From Lautropia sp. SCN 69-89 (GTDB taxonomy: Bacteria > Pseudomonadota > Gammaproteobacteria > Burkholderiales > Burkholderiaceae_E), in NCBI GenBank assembly GCA_001724855.1, contig MEED01000012.1, positions 62,001-126,000 of the forward strand: a stretch of 64,000 bases of DNA, read 5' to 3'. Shown piece by piece: positions 12,630-22,175 of this stretch (within the stretch, counting starts at the first letter, position 1; each line of letters begins with the position of its first letter). The position numbers and the translations under genes were made by a program. The notes under the pieces are model-generated. The model searched no databases and had not been told where the DNA came from. It saw only the letters and a program-made list of their open reading frames with translations.

Positions 12630-13547
12630 ATGAATCTGGATGCCGACGATCTGGTGCTGTTCGCCCGCGTCGCCGAGGCGGGCAGCTTCTCGCGTGCGTC
12701 CGAACGCTGCGGACTGCCGAAGGCCACGGTGTCGCGGCGCATCGCCGCGCTCGAAGCGAAGCTCGGCGAGCGCCTGATGACGCGCACCACGCGCCGGCTC
12801 GCGATCACCGAATTCGGCGAGCGCATCCTCGAGCACGCGCGCCGGCTGCTCGACGAAACCGAGGCAGCCAATGCGCTGGCGCAGCATCGGCAGGCCACGC
12901 CACAAGGCACGCTGCGCGTGTCGCTGCCGCCGGGTTTCCTCGACGAGCTCGACCTGGTGCCCTTCCTGATCGAGTTCGCCGAGCGTCATCCCGAAGTGCG
13001 CCTCGAACTGGACATCTCGCCGCGCCGCGTCGACCTGATCGCCGAGCGCTTCGACCTCGCGGTGCGGGTGGCCGCGCGCCTGCCCGACGACGCCACGCTG
13101 GTCGCGCGCAGGATGATCGAGCTGGAAGACGGCCTGTACGCGAGCCCCGCCTACCTCGCGCGCCGCGGACGGCCGGCCGCACCCGAAGATCTGGCCGGGC
13201 ACACCGCACTGCGGTTGATCGCCAGCGACGGCGAGCCGCAGCCCTGGCGACTGGCGCGCGGCGGCCGACGCTGGGAGGGGTTGCCGCCAGCGCAGATCGC
13301 GGTCAACTCGATCGGCCTCGTCTGCACGCTGGCCACGCACGCAATGGGCATCGCCGGGCTGCACGAACGCGCCGCGGGCGCCCTGGTCGCGAAGGGCCTG
13401 CTCGAGCGCGTGCTGCCCGGGTGGTGCCTGCCGACGATGACCGTCTGGTGCGTGATGCCGGGGCGCCGGCTGCTGCCGGCGCGCACGCGCGCGTTCGTCG
13501 CTATGCTCGGCACAGCGCTTTCGGAAGGAGGAACCCGCGATGACTGA
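12630..13547 (+). CDS. LysR family transcriptional regulator
   Basis: 305 aa. An N-terminal winged HTH (about residues 1-60; [32 protein letters not shown]) precedes a periplasmic-binding-type effector domain, close to the AaeR/DsdC-like class that controls azoR or quinone reductase genes. It is divergent from azoR, so that gene is the likely target. Its 3' end overlaps the gor start by 8 bp, with GGAAGGAGG just upstream of the gor ATG inside its own coding sequence. Regulator, glutathione reductase and the Mrp operon may therefore share a transcript. Confidence 0.92.
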   Translation: MNLDADDLVLFARVAEAGSFSRASERCGLPKATVSRRIAALEAKLGERLMTRTTRRLAITEFGERILEHARRLLDETEAANALAQHRQATPQGTLRVSLPPGFLDELDLVPFLIEFAERHPEVRLELDISPRRVDLIAERFDLAVRVAARLPDDATLVARRMIELEDGLYASPAYLARRGRPAAPEDLAGHTALRLIASDGEPQPWRLARGGRRWEGLPPAQIAVNSIGLVCTLATHAMGIAGLHERAAGALVAKGLLERVLPGWCLPTMTVWCVMPGRRLLPARTRAFVAMLGTALSEGGTRDD

Positions 13548-14922
13548 ATCGGTCGACCTGTTCGTGATCGGAGGCGGCTCGGGCGGCGTGCGTGCCGCCC
13601 GCGTCGCGGCCGGGCACGGCGCGAAGGTGGCACTCGCCGAGGAATACCGTTACGGCGGCACCTGCGTGATCCGCGGTTGCGTGCCCAAGAAACTGCTGGT
13701 GCTCGCCAGCCGCTTCGCCGACGAGTTCGCGCGCGCGGCCGATTTCGGCTGGACGTCGTCCGATGCGCGCTTCGACTGGGCGAGCCTGCGCGCAGCGAAG
13801 GACCGCGAGCTCGCGCGGCTCGAAGCGCTGTACCGCGACGGCCTCGCGCGCGCCGGGGTGCGCACGATCGATTCGCGCGCGGTGCTCGAAGGGCCGGATG
13901 CGGTGCGGCTGTCGGCCACCGGCGAACGGGTGCGCGCGCGCCGCGTGCTGATCGCCACCGGCGGCACGCCGTTTCTCCCGGGCATTCCCGGAGCCGAACT
14001 GGCGATCACCTCGAACGAGGTTTTCGACCTGCCGTCGCTGCCGTCACGAATCGTGATCGAGGGCGGCGGCTTCATCGCGGTCGAGTTCGCCTGCCTGCTG
14101 CAGCGGCTGGGCGTGCAGGTCACGCTGGTCTATCGCGGCGAGCTCGTGCTGCGCCGCTTCGACGACGACCTGCGCACGCATCTCGACGCGGCGATGCGCG
14201 AAGCCGGCATCACGATCCGCAACGGCGAGACGATCACCGCGATCGAGCGGCAGGGCACCGGTTTCAGGGTCGCGACCGATCGCGGGGCCATCGACACCGA
14301 GCTCGTGATGCTCGCGATCGGGCGCGTGCCGAACACGCAGGGCCTGGGCCTGGAGCGCGCCGGGGTCGAGCTCGGCGAACGCGGCGCGATCCGCGTCACG
14401 CCCGACTCGCGCACCAGCGCCGCGACCGTATGGGCCGTCGGCGACGTGACCGATCGCGTGGCGCTCACGCCGGTGGCGATCCGCGAAGGCCACGCGTTCG
14501 CCGACACCGAGTTCGGCAACGTGCGCTGGGTCTGCGATCATGAAGACGTGCCCGCGGCGGTATTCACCACGCCCGAGATCGGCACGGTGGGCCTCACCGA
14601 GGCGCAGGCACGCGAGCGCTTCGCGCACGTGGACATCTACCGCAGCCGCTTCCGCCCGATGAGCAACGTGCTGTCGCCGCGCGCCGAGCGCATGCTGATG
14701 AAGCTGGTCGTCGATCGCGACAGCGACCGGGTGCTCGGCGTGCATGTCTGCGGCCCGGACGCGGCCGAGATGATCCAGCTGGCTGCGATCCCGCTGAAGA
14801 TGGGCGCGACCAAGCGGCAGTTCGACCGGACGATGGCGGTGCACCCGACCGCGGCCGAGGAGCTGGTGACGATGCGCGAGCCGGTCGCTGCGGGCGGCGG
14901 CGCCGCTGGAACCGGCGGCTGA
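13540..14922 (+). CDS. gor: glutathione-disulfide reductase
   Basis: Cytoplasmic FAD enzyme that regenerates GSH from GSSG with NADPH. 460 aa, normal length. N-terminal FAD motif VIGGGSGGVRAARVAA; redox disulphide in GGTCVIRGCVPKK; NADPH Rossmann motif IEGGGFIAVEFACLL; second FAD contact TVWAVGDVTDRVALTPVA; C-terminal HPTAAEELVTM with the catalytic His-Glu. The ATG at 13540 overlaps the LysR stop codon, and its own TGA overlaps the ATG of mrpA by one base. Coupling of a thiol reductase to a cation antiporter operon is not a standard arrangement I recognise. Confidence 0.95.
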   Translation: MTESVDLFVIGGGSGGVRAARVAAGHGAKVALAEEYRYGGTCVIRGCVPKKLLVLASRFADEFARAADFGWTSSDARFDWASLRAAKDRELARLEALYRDGLARAGVRTIDSRAVLEGPDAVRLSATGERVRARRVLIATGGTPFLPGIPGAELAITSNEVFDLPSLPSRIVIEGGGFIAVEFACLLQRLGVQVTLVYRGELVLRRFDDDLRTHLDAAMREAGITIRNGETITAIERQGTGFRVATDRGAIDTELVMLAIGRVPNTQGLGLERAGVELGERGAIRVTPDSRTSAATVWAVGDVTDRVALTPVAIREGHAFADTEFGNVRWVCDHEDVPAAVFTTPEIGTVGLTEAQARERFAHVDIYRSRFRPMSNVLSPRAERMLMKLVVDRDSDRVLGVHVCGPDAAEMIQLAAIPLKMGATKRQFDRTMAVHPTAAEELVTMREPVAAGGGAAGTGG

Positions 14923-17900
14923 TGCCCGAACTGCTGATCCCGCTCGTCCTGCCCTTCCTCGGAAGCGCGGTTGCCGCGCTGTTGCCCTCCACCGCGCGCA
15001 ACCGCGAGGCGTGGCTGGCCGGCGCCGTCGCGCTGGCCGGGGCCGTCGTGATGGCGATGCAGTACCCGGAAATCGCCGCCGGCAAGGTGCTGCGCTACGA
15101 GGCCGCATGGCTGCCGGACCTCGGCGTCGACTTCGTCGTCCGCGTCGATGGCTTCGCGTGGATGTTCGCGATGCTCGTGCTGGTGATCGGCCTGCTCGTG
15201 GTGGCCTACGCGCGCTACTACATGGCGCCGACCGATCCGGTTCCGCGCTTCTTCTCGTTCCTGCTCGCGTTCATGGGCTCGATGCTCGGCATCGTGCTCT
15301 CGGGCAACCTGGTCCAGCTGGTGATGTTCTGGGAACTCACCAGCCTGGCGTCGTTCCTGCTGATCGGCTACTGGCACCACCGACCCGACGCGCGCCGCGG
15401 GGCCCGGATGGCACTGACGATCACGGTTGCGGGCGGCCTGTGCCTGTTCGCCGCAGCCCTGATGCTCGGCCACGTCGTCGGCAGCTACGACCTCGATCGC
15501 GTGCTCGCCTCCGGCGACCTCGTGCGCGCCCATGCATGGTACCGGCCGATCCTGGTGCTGGTCGCGCTCGGCGCGCTCACCAAGAGCGCGCAGTTTCCGT
15601 TCCACTTCTGGCTTCCGCGCGCGATGGCCGCGCCCACGCCCGTGTCGGCCTACCTGCACTCGGCGACGATGGTGAAGGCGGGCGTGTTCCTGCTGGCGCG
15701 CCTGTGGCCGGTGCTCGCGGGCACGCCCGAGTGGTCGTGGATCATCGGCGGCGCCGGCCTGTCGACGCTGCTGCTCGGCGCCTTCGTCGCGATCTTCCAG
15801 CACGACCTGAAGGGGTTGCTGGCGTATTCGACGCTCAGCCACCTCGGCCTGATCACGCTGCTGCTCGGAATCGGCACGCCGCTCGCGGCGGTCGCGGCGA
15901 TCTTCCACACGATGAACCATGCGACGTTCAAGGCCTCGTTGTTCATGGCCGCGGGGATCGTCGACCACGAGACCGGCACCCGCGACATGCGCCGGCTGAG
16001 CGGCCTGTACGGTGCGATGCCGATCACCGCAACGCTGGCAACGGTGGCCGCTGCAGCGATGGCCGGCGTGCCGCTGCTCAACGGCTTCCTGTCCAAGGAG
16101 ATGTTCTTCTACGAGGCGGCGCACGCCGGTTCGCCGCGCGACTACCGGCTGGCGATCGCGGCGACCGTGGCGGGCATCTTCAGCGTCGCCTATTCGTTGC
16201 GCTTCATTCACGAAGTATTCTTCGGGCCGGCGCCGCGCGACTTGCCGAAGACGCCGCACGAACCGCCGCGCTGGATGCTCTTCCCGATCGAACTGCTGGT
16301 GCTCGCCTGCCTGGTGGTCGGCATCGCCCCGGCGCTCACCGTCGGCGCGGTCCTCGACCTGGCCGCCGGCTCGGTGCTCGGCGCGGCGATGCCCGAGTAC
16401 AGCCTCGCCGTCTGGCACGGACTGAGCCTGCCGCTGCTGATGAGCGCGATCGCGCTGGCCGGCGGCGCCGCGCTGTACCTGCTGCTGCAACGCACCTTGC
16501 ACCTCGCCAGCGTCGAGCAGGTTCCCTTCGTGCATCGCTTCGACGGCCAGCGCCTGTTCGAACGCTTCCTCGACGGCGTCGGAGTCTGGGCGACCCGCTT
16601 CGAGCAGTGGCTCGGCACGGTCCGGCTGCAGCCGCAGCTGGAGATCGTGGTGCTGGCGGCCCTCGTCGCCGGCGCGGCGCCGTTGATGTCCGGCGGCCTG
16701 CCGCGAAGCGGCGCGCCGCCCACGACGGTGGATCCCGTCTTCGCACTGCTGTGGGCGGTCGGCATCGCCTGCGCGGCCGGCGCGGCCTGGCAGGCCAAGT
16801 ATCACCGGCTGATGGCGCTCATGCTGATGGGCGGCGCCGGCCTGGTGACCAGCCTGACCTTCCTCTGGCTGTCGGCCCCCGATCTCGCGCTGACCCAGTT
16901 GATGGTCGAAACGGTCACGACGGTGCTGATCCTGCTCGGGCTGCGCTGGCTGCCGCCACGGGTCGAGGCGCACCCGGCACGGGAGCGGCCGGTACTTCGC
17001 GACCGCGCCCGGCGCGCCCGCGACCTTGCCGTCGCGATTGCAGCCGGCGCCGGCGTCGCCGCGCTCGCCTGGGCCGTCATGACGCGGCCGTTCCCGCAGA
17101 GCCTGGCGCCGTTCTACCTGTCGCGCTCGCTGCCCGAGGGCGGCGGCGCCAACGTGGTCAACGTGCTGCTGGTGGATTTCCGCGGCTTCGACACGATGGG
17201 CGAGATCACGGTACTCGGCGTCGTCGCGATCTGCGTCTACGCGCTGCTGCGGCGTTTCCGGCCCGCGCCCGAGAGCGTCGCGATCCCGATCCAGCAGTCC
17301 GACCAGCCGCCGCCGGGCGGCGAAGCGACCCGACCCGGGGACGATGCCGCCAGCGGTTACCTGATGGTGCCGGCGGTCTTCGTCCGGCTGCTGTTTCCGA
17401 TCATGACGGTGGTGTCGATCTTCTTCTTCATGCGCGGGCACGACGCGCCCGGGGGCGGATTCGTCGCCGGGCTGATCATGGCGGTGGCGATCATCCTGCA
17501 GTACATGGTTGGCGGGGCGATCTGGGTCGAGCAGCACCTGAAACTCTACCCCCGGCGCCTCGTCTCGATCGGGCTGCTGGTCGCAGCCGCGACCGGGCTC
17601 GGGTCCTGGTGGTTCGACTACCCGTTCCTCACCAGTCACTCCGCGCATCCGCGGCTGCCGCTGCTCGGCGTCGTGCCGATGCCCAGCGCGTTCCTGTTCG
17701 ATCTCGGCGTCTACCTGCTGGTGGTTGGCGCCACCGCGGTCATGTTGCTCGCGCTGGCGCACCAGTCGGTGCGCAGTCGTCGCGCTGCGCAGGCGGCCGC
17801 GTCGGCGCCCGCCGGCGTCGGCGAGCCGCAGGTCGCGACCTTCGGCCGATCGTTCGATGCGCCGTTCGGCATCGACCGCGATGCCGGAACGCGTCCCGGG

Positions 17901-17930
17901 CGAGATGGGGGAGCACGCCCTTGGAGCTGA
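14922..17930 (+). CDS. mrpA: Mrp-type Na+(K+)/H+ antiporter, fused MrpA-MrpB subunit
   Basis: 1002 aa polytopic membrane protein homologous to respiratory complex I subunits. Residues about 1-780 are MrpA: a proton_antipo core with SAQFPFHFWLPRAM, TPVSAYLHSATMVKAGVFLLAR and FKASLFMAAGIVDHETGTRD, then the MrpA C-terminal domain with APDLALTQLMVETVTTVLILL. From about residue 810 the sequence is MrpB: RLLFPIMTVVSIFFFMRGHDAPGGGFVAGL. Fusion of A and B is known from group 2 (Pha-type) Mrp operons. The start overlaps the gor stop by one base. The complex exchanges monovalent cations for protons at the inner membrane. Confidence 0.95.
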   Translation: MPELLIPLVLPFLGSAVAALLPSTARNREAWLAGAVALAGAVVMAMQYPEIAAGKVLRYEAAWLPDLGVDFVVRVDGFAWMFAMLVLVIGLLVVAYARYYMAPTDPVPRFFSFLLAFMGSMLGIVLSGNLVQLVMFWELTSLASFLLIGYWHHRPDARRGARMALTITVAGGLCLFAAALMLGHVVGSYDLDRVLASGDLVRAHAWYRPILVLVALGALTKSAQFPFHFWLPRAMAAPTPVSAYLHSATMVKAGVFLLARLWPVLAGTPEWSWIIGGAGLSTLLLGAFVAIFQHDLKGLLAYSTLSHLGLITLLLGIGTPLAAVAAIFHTMNHATFKASLFMAAGIVDHETGTRDMRRLSGLYGAMPITATLATVAAAAMAGVPLLNGFLSKEMFFYEAAHAGSPRDYRLAIAATVAGIFSVAYSLRFIHEVFFGPAPRDLPKTPHEPPRWMLFPIELLVLACLVVGIAPALTVGAVLDLAAGSVLGAAMPEYSLAVWHGLSLPLLMSAIALAGGAALYLLLQRTLHLASVEQVPFVHRFDGQRLFERFLDGVGVWATRFEQWLGTVRLQPQLEIVVLAALVAGAAPLMSGGLPRSGAPPTTVDPVFALLWAVGIACAAGAAWQAKYHRLMALMLMGGAGLVTSLTFLWLSAPDLALTQLMVETVTTVLILLGLRWLPPRVEAHPARERPVLRDRARRARDLAVAIAAGAGVAALAWAVMTRPFPQSLAPFYLSRSLPEGGGANVVNVLLVDFRGFDTMGEITVLGVVAICVYALLRRFRPAPESVAIPIQQSDQPPPGGEATRPGDDAASGYLMVPAVFVRLLFPIMTVVSIFFFMRGHDAPGGGFVAGLIMAVAIILQYMVGGAIWVEQHLKLYPRRLVSIGLLVAAATGLGSWWFDYPFLTSHSAHPRLPLLGVVPMPSAFLFDLGVYLLVVGATAVMLLALAHQSVRSRRAAQAAASAPAGVGEPQVATFGRSFDAPFGIDRDAGTRPGRDGGARPWS

Positions 17931-18262
17931 TCGTCGCGATCGCCATCGGCGTGCTGGTCGGCGCGGGCGTCTGGCTCGTGCTTCGCCCGCGCACGTTCCA
18001 GGTGATCGTCGGCCTGTCGCTGATCTCCTACGGCGTCAACCTGTTCATCTTCTCGATGGGCCGGCTCAGGATCGAGCGCGTCCCGATCGTGAGCCCCGCG
18101 CCGGTCGATCCGGCGCAGTACGCCGATCCGTTGCCGCAGGCGCTGGTGCTCACCGCGATCGTGATCGGCTTCGCGATGACGGCGCTGTTCCTGGTGTTGC
18201 TGCTGGCCTTGCGCGGGTTCAGCGGCACCGACCATGTCGACGGCAAGGAGCCGCCGGAATGA
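17921..18262 (+). CDS. mrpC: Mrp antiporter subunit MrpC
   Basis: 113 aa, NuoK-like three-helix membrane subunit. TTG start at 17921 with GGGGGAG upstream; it overlaps the mrpAB stop by 10 bp. Features include LRPRTFQVIVGLSLISYGVNLFIF and a conserved loop before ADPLPQALVLTAIVIGFAMTALFL, characteristic of MnhC. It overlaps the mrpD start (ATGATG with TGA) by 4 bp. Confidence 0.93.
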   Translation: MELIVAIAIGVLVGAGVWLVLRPRTFQVIVGLSLISYGVNLFIFSMGRLRIERVPIVSPAPVDPAQYADPLPQALVLTAIVIGFAMTALFLVLLLALRGFSGTDHVDGKEPPE

Positions 18263-19920
18263 TGCGCTGGGTCGACCACCTGATCGTGGCGCCGATCGTG
18301 CTGCCGCTGCTGGCCGGGGCGCTGCTGGTGCTGGTCGACGAACACCGTCGCCGCCTGAAGTTCGCGATCAGCCTCGTCGCGGTCCTCGGCCTGCTGGCGG
18401 TGGCGGTCGCGCTGGTCGCGTTCGCGAATGGCCAGCCCGACGGATGGCGCAGCGAGGTCGGGGTCTACCTGGCGGCCAACTGGCCGGTTCCGTTCGGCAT
18501 CGCGCTGGCGGCCGACCGGCTCTCGGCACTGATGGTGCTGCTGAGCGCGATGCTCGGCCTTGCGTCGCTGGTGTTCGCGCAGGCGCGCTGGGTGCGCGCC
18601 GGCGTCCACTTCCAGGCGTTGCTGCAGTTCCTGCTGATGGGGCTGTGCGGCGCGTTCCTCACCGCCGACCTGTTCAACCTGTTCGTGTTCTTCGAGGTGC
18701 TGCTGGCGGCTTCCTACGGACTGGTGCTGCACGGCTCGGGTCCGGTGCGCGTCGGCGCCGGCCTGCACTACGTCGCGGTCAACCTGGTGGCCTCCTCGCT
18801 GTTCCTGGTCGGCGTCTCGATGATCTACGCGACCAGCGGCACGCTGAACATGGCCGACCTGGCACGGCTGCTGCCGGGCCTCGCACCCGAAGATCGCCTG
18901 CTGTTCGAGTCCGGTGCCGCGGTGCTTGCGGTCGCGTTCCTGGTGAAGAGCGCGATGTGGCCGCTGGCGTTCTGGCTGTTGCCTGCCTACTCGGCGGCGA
19001 GCACGCCCGCAGCGGCGATCTTCGCGATCATGACCAAGGTCGGCGTCTACGTGATCCTGCGCCTGTGGCTGCTGCTGTTCGTCGACGGAAGCGGCCCTTC
19101 GGCCGGCTTCGGCCGCGACTGGCTGCTCTACGGCGGCATGGCGACGATCGGCTTCGCCGCGATCGGCATGCTGGCGACGCAGGACCTGCGGCGGCTTGCG
19201 AGCTACAGCGTGGTCATGTCCTCGGGCACGCTGCTGGCCGCCATCGCGTTCGACCGCCCTGCGGTGCTGGCCGGCGCGCTCTACTACCTGGTCAGCGCGA
19301 CCTTCGCCGCGAGCGCGCTCTACCTGCTGATCGAACTGGTCGAGCGCAGCCGCGCGTTCGGTTCGGGCGTGCTCGCGGTGACGCTCGAAGCGTTCGAAGC
19401 GCAGGGGGCGCTGCATGCGGGCCCCGCCATCGCCACCGACGAGCAGGACGACACGGGCATCGTCATCCCGGCGGCGATGGCCTTCCTCGGCACGAGCTTC
19501 GTCGCCTGCGCGCTGCTGACGGCGGGCCTGCCGCCGCTGTCGGGGTTCGTGGCGAAGTTCGCGCTGCTGGCCGGCGTGCTCGATCCGGCCGGCTCGCGGG
19601 CGCCGGACGATGTCGGCGTCGTCGCATGGACCATGGTGGGCCTGGTGGTCGCCTCGGGGCTGGTCGCGGCGATCGCGACGATGCGCATCGGCATCCGGGT
19701 CTTCTGGGTCCAGGTCCGGCGCGCGCCGCCCCGGCTGCGAGTGATCGAGGCGGCGCCGGTCGCGGCGTTGCTGCTCGCCTGCGTAGCGATCACGATCCAG
19801 GCCGGTCCGGTGATGCGCTACGTCGAGTCCGCGGTGACCGCGGCGCATCGTGCAGGAGCCTGGGTCGATGCGGTGATCGAGGCGCCGCCGGTTCCCGTAC
19901 CCGGGGAGGCGCGGCGATGA
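18259..19920 (+). CDS. mrpD: Mrp antiporter subunit MrpD
   Basis: 553 aa NuoM/N-like proton-translocating subunit with many membrane helices. The start is one of two adjacent ATGs (18259, 18262) after AAGGAG. Key segments: NLFVFFEVLLAASYGL with the conserved membrane Glu, FLVKSAMWPLAFWLLPAYSAAS with the conserved Lys, and LLTAGLPPLSGFVAKFALL. It contributes the second proton path of the antiporter alongside MrpA. It overlaps mrpC by 4 bp and mrpE by 4 bp (ATGA). Confidence 0.95.
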   Translation: MMRWVDHLIVAPIVLPLLAGALLVLVDEHRRRLKFAISLVAVLGLLAVAVALVAFANGQPDGWRSEVGVYLAANWPVPFGIALAADRLSALMVLLSAMLGLASLVFAQARWVRAGVHFQALLQFLLMGLCGAFLTADLFNLFVFFEVLLAASYGLVLHGSGPVRVGAGLHYVAVNLVASSLFLVGVSMIYATSGTLNMADLARLLPGLAPEDRLLFESGAAVLAVAFLVKSAMWPLAFWLLPAYSAASTPAAAIFAIMTKVGVYVILRLWLLLFVDGSGPSAGFGRDWLLYGGMATIGFAAIGMLATQDLRRLASYSVVMSSGTLLAAIAFDRPAVLAGALYYLVSATFAASALYLLIELVERSRAFGSGVLAVTLEAFEAQGALHAGPAIATDEQDDTGIVIPAAMAFLGTSFVACALLTAGLPPLSGFVAKFALLAGVLDPAGSRAPDDVGVVAWTMVGLVVASGLVAAIATMRIGIRVFWVQVRRAPPRLRVIEAAPVAALLLACVAITIQAGPVMRYVESAVTAAHRAGAWVDAVIEAPPVPVPGEARR

Positions 19921-20405
19921 GGCGCTGGATCCCCGCGCCGGCAATGTCGGCCTTCCTCGCGATCATGTGGCTCGTGCTGGTGCAGAGCCTCTCCCCGGGT
20001 CACCTGTTGCTCGCGCTGCTGCTCGGTTTGTGGGTGCCGCATGCGACCCGGCAGATGCGCCCGCTGCAGCCGCGCCTGCGTCGCCCGGGGACGATGCTGC
20101 GACTGTTCGCGACGGTGCTCGTCGACATCGTCCGCTCGTGCATCCAGGTCTCGGCGATCATCCTGGGCAAGCCGCAGCGGCGCGAGCGCTCGGGCTTCAT
20201 GAGCCTTCCGCTCGACTTGCGCGATCCGCACGGGCTCGCCGTGCTCTCGGCGATCATCAACTCGACGCCCGGCACGGTCTGGGCCGAACTGAGCGCGGAC
20301 CGCCGATGGCTGATGATCCACGTGCTCGACCTGCACGACGAGCAATGGTGGATCGACACGATCAAGAACCGATACGAGAAGCCGCTGATGGCGATCTTCG
20401 AATGA
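19917..20405 (+). CDS. mrpE: Mrp antiporter subunit MrpE
   Basis: 162 aa. N-terminal membrane helices (MWLVLVQSLSPGHLLLALLLG), then the soluble MNHE domain with AIINSTPGTVWAELSADRRW and VLDLHDEQWWIDTIKNRYEKPL, diagnostic for MrpE/PhaE. ATG at 19917 in an ATGA overlap with mrpD; its stop overlaps the mrpF start by 4 bp. Needed for assembly and activity of the whole complex in studied Mrp systems. Confidence 0.93.
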   Translation: MRRWIPAPAMSAFLAIMWLVLVQSLSPGHLLLALLLGLWVPHATRQMRPLQPRLRRPGTMLRLFATVLVDIVRSCIQVSAIILGKPQRRERSGFMSLPLDLRDPHGLAVLSAIINSTPGTVWAELSADRRWLMIHVLDLHDEQWWIDTIKNRYEKPLMAIFE

Positions 20406-20680
20406 CGACGGCACTGCACTTCGCGATCGGTTTCCTGCTGGCCTGCCTCGGCCTGGCGATCGTGAGCGCGACGATCCGGCTGTTCCGGGGACCCAGCGCG
20501 CAGGACCGGGTGATGGCGCTCGACACGATGTACCTGTGCGCGATGCTGGTCGCGTTGACATTGGGGATGCGCTTCGGCAATCCGCTCTACTTCGAGGTGG
20601 CGCTGCTGATCGCGCTGGTCGGCTTCGTCGGTTCGATCGCGATGGCCAAGTTCCTGCTGCGCGGCGAGGTGATCGAGTGA
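20402..20680 (+). CDS. mrpF: Mrp antiporter subunit MrpF
   Basis: 92 aa, three predicted membrane helices. Family signature in the first loop: RLFRGPSAQDRVMALDTMYL, with the conserved Asp. ATG at 20402, ATGA overlap with mrpE; its TGA overlaps the GTG of mrpG (GTGA). Confidence 0.92.
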   Translation: MTTALHFAIGFLLACLGLAIVSATIRLFRGPSAQDRVMALDTMYLCAMLVALTLGMRFGNPLYFEVALLIALVGFVGSIAMAKFLLRGEVIE

Positions 20681-21060
20681 GCGCCGCTTCGCTGCCGCCC
20701 TGGGCCGCGATCGCGGTGGCGCTGCTGCTGCTGCTCGCCGGATGCCTCGTGCTGATCGGCGCGCTCGGGCTGCTGCGCCTGTCGAACTTCTACCAGCGCA
20801 GCCACGCGACGGCAATGATCAACACGCTCGGTGCGGGCTGCGTGCTGGTCGCCTCGATGCTGTACTTCAGCGTGACGGGATCCAGGCCGGTGATCCACGA
20901 ATTGCTGATCACGGTGTTCGTCCTGCTGACCGCGCCGGTCACTGCGATGCTGTTGATGCGCGCGGCGGTCCATCGCGACCGGCACAAGCGGCGCAACGAC
21001 GTGCCGGCCGAACCGGGCCGGGCGGGCGCACCGGCGGTGACCGGCCGGCGCCGCGAGTGA
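20677..21060 (+). CDS. mrpG: Mrp antiporter subunit MrpG
   Basis: 127 aa, three membrane helices; last gene of the operon. Signature GALGLLRLSNFYQRSHATAM followed by TLGAGCVLVASML. The C-terminal ~30 residues are a charged cytoplasmic tail. GTG start at 20677 overlapping mrpF by 4 bp. With this gene all seven Mrp subunits (A/B fused, C-G) are present and intact. Confidence 0.92.
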   Translation: MSAASLPPWAAIAVALLLLLAGCLVLIGALGLLRLSNFYQRSHATAMINTLGAGCVLVASMLYFSVTGSRPVIHELLITVFVLLTAPVTAMLLMRAAVHRDRHKRRNDVPAEPGRAGAPAVTGRRRE

Positions 21061-21169
21061 ATCGGCTGGCTCCGGCGCCGGGTCGTCCGTTGTGTGAACA
21101 GGCCGTCTAGAATCGATCCCTCGTATCGGATCTGACCCGGAGCGAACCGACTTCGGGCGGGGGTGACAC

Positions 21170-22171
21170 TTGCGCATCTGCATCTACGGACTCGGCGCCG
21201 TCGGCGGCTTCATCGGCGCGCGGCTGGCCGCCCACGGCCAGCAGGTCTCGGCGATCGCGCGCGGCGACACGCTGGCTGCGGTCGCGCGCGACGGCCTTAC
21301 GCTGCTCGAAGCGCCGGCAGCGCCGGCAGCGCCACCGGCGCGCACGGTCGTCCCGGTGCGCGCAGTCGACGATCCGGCGCAGCTCGGCCCGCAGGACCTC
21401 GTCGTGGTCAGCGTCAAGACCACCGGGCTCACCGAGGTCGCGCGGCGCATTGCGCCGCTGCTCGGCCCCGACACCGTGGTGCTCAGCGCGATGAACGGCG
21501 TGCCCTGGTGGTTCTTCGACGGGCTCGACGGTGCGCTGGCTGCCCGCGAGTGGCCGGCGATCGACCCGGGCCGCGCGATCGCCGCGGCGATTCCGGCCAC
21601 GCGCGTGCTCGGCTGCGTCGTGCACTTCGCCTGCGCGGTCGAGCGGCCGGGCGTGGTACGCCACGCGCAGGGCCGCAGGCTGATCGTCGGCGAACCGGCC
21701 GGCGGCGACAGCGAGCGCGCGCGCCGTGTCGCGGCGATGCTCGCCGACGCCGGCTTCGACACCGAAGTGTCGCAGCGCATCCAGCAGGACGTCTGGTTCA
21801 AGCTCTGGGGCAACATGACGATGAATCCGGTGTCGGCGATCACCGGGGCCACCTGCGACCGCATCCTCGACGATCCGCTGGTGCGCGATTTCGTCTCGGC
21901 CGCGATGCGCGAAGCCTCGGCGATCGGCGAGCGCATCGGCCTGCCGATCGCGATCAGCCCCGAGCAGCGCCACCAGGTGACACGCCGGCTCGGCGCGTTC
22001 AAGACCTCGATGCTGCAGGACGTCGAAGCCGGCAAGCCGGTCGAACTCGACGCGCTCGTGGCGATCGTCGGCGAGATCGGCCGGGCGATCGGCGTGGCCA
22101 CCCCGAACATCGATGCGCTGTACGGGCTCGCGCGCCTGCATGCGCGCACGCGCGGGCTGTACCCGGGCTGA
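21170..22171 (+). CDS. panE: 2-dehydropantoate 2-reductase family protein
   Basis: 333 aa. NADPH-dependent ketopantoate reductase family, the step before pantoate in CoA biosynthesis. N-terminal Rossmann motif IYGLGAVGGFIGARLAAHG, VVVSVKTTGL, and the catalytic lysine in QDVWFKLWGNMTMNPVSAIT; C-terminal helical domain with TSMLQDVEAGKPVELDALVG-type substrate contact. TTG start at 21170 (MRICIYGLG). The 109 bp upstream hold a TAGAAT hexamer but no convincing -35. Many genomes carry several PanE paralogues, so the true substrate could differ. Confidence 0.85.
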   Translation: MRICIYGLGAVGGFIGARLAAHGQQVSAIARGDTLAAVARDGLTLLEAPAAPAAPPARTVVPVRAVDDPAQLGPQDLVVVSVKTTGLTEVARRIAPLLGPDTVVLSAMNGVPWWFFDGLDGALAAREWPAIDPGRAIAAAIPATRVLGCVVHFACAVERPGVVRHAQGRRLIVGEPAGGDSERARRVAAMLADAGFDTEVSQRIQQDVWFKLWGNMTMNPVSAITGATCDRILDDPLVRDFVSAAMREASAIGERIGLPIAISPEQRHQVTRRLGAFKTSMLQDVEAGKPVELDALVAIVGEIGRAIGVATPNIDALYGLARLHARTRGLYPG

Positions 22172-22175
22172 GAAG

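Noticed and set aside
14637-17762. Very long open frame antisense to mrpA (about 1040 codons)
   Set aside because: Arg/His/Gln-rich translation with no domain. It is the usual antisense shadow of a high-GC gene with G/C third positions; the plus strand encodes an unmistakable MrpAB.
21310-21345. Short GCCGGCAGC repeat in panE as a regulatory repeat
   Set aside because: It simply encodes an Ala/Pro-rich loop (PAAPAAPPA) inside the gene.
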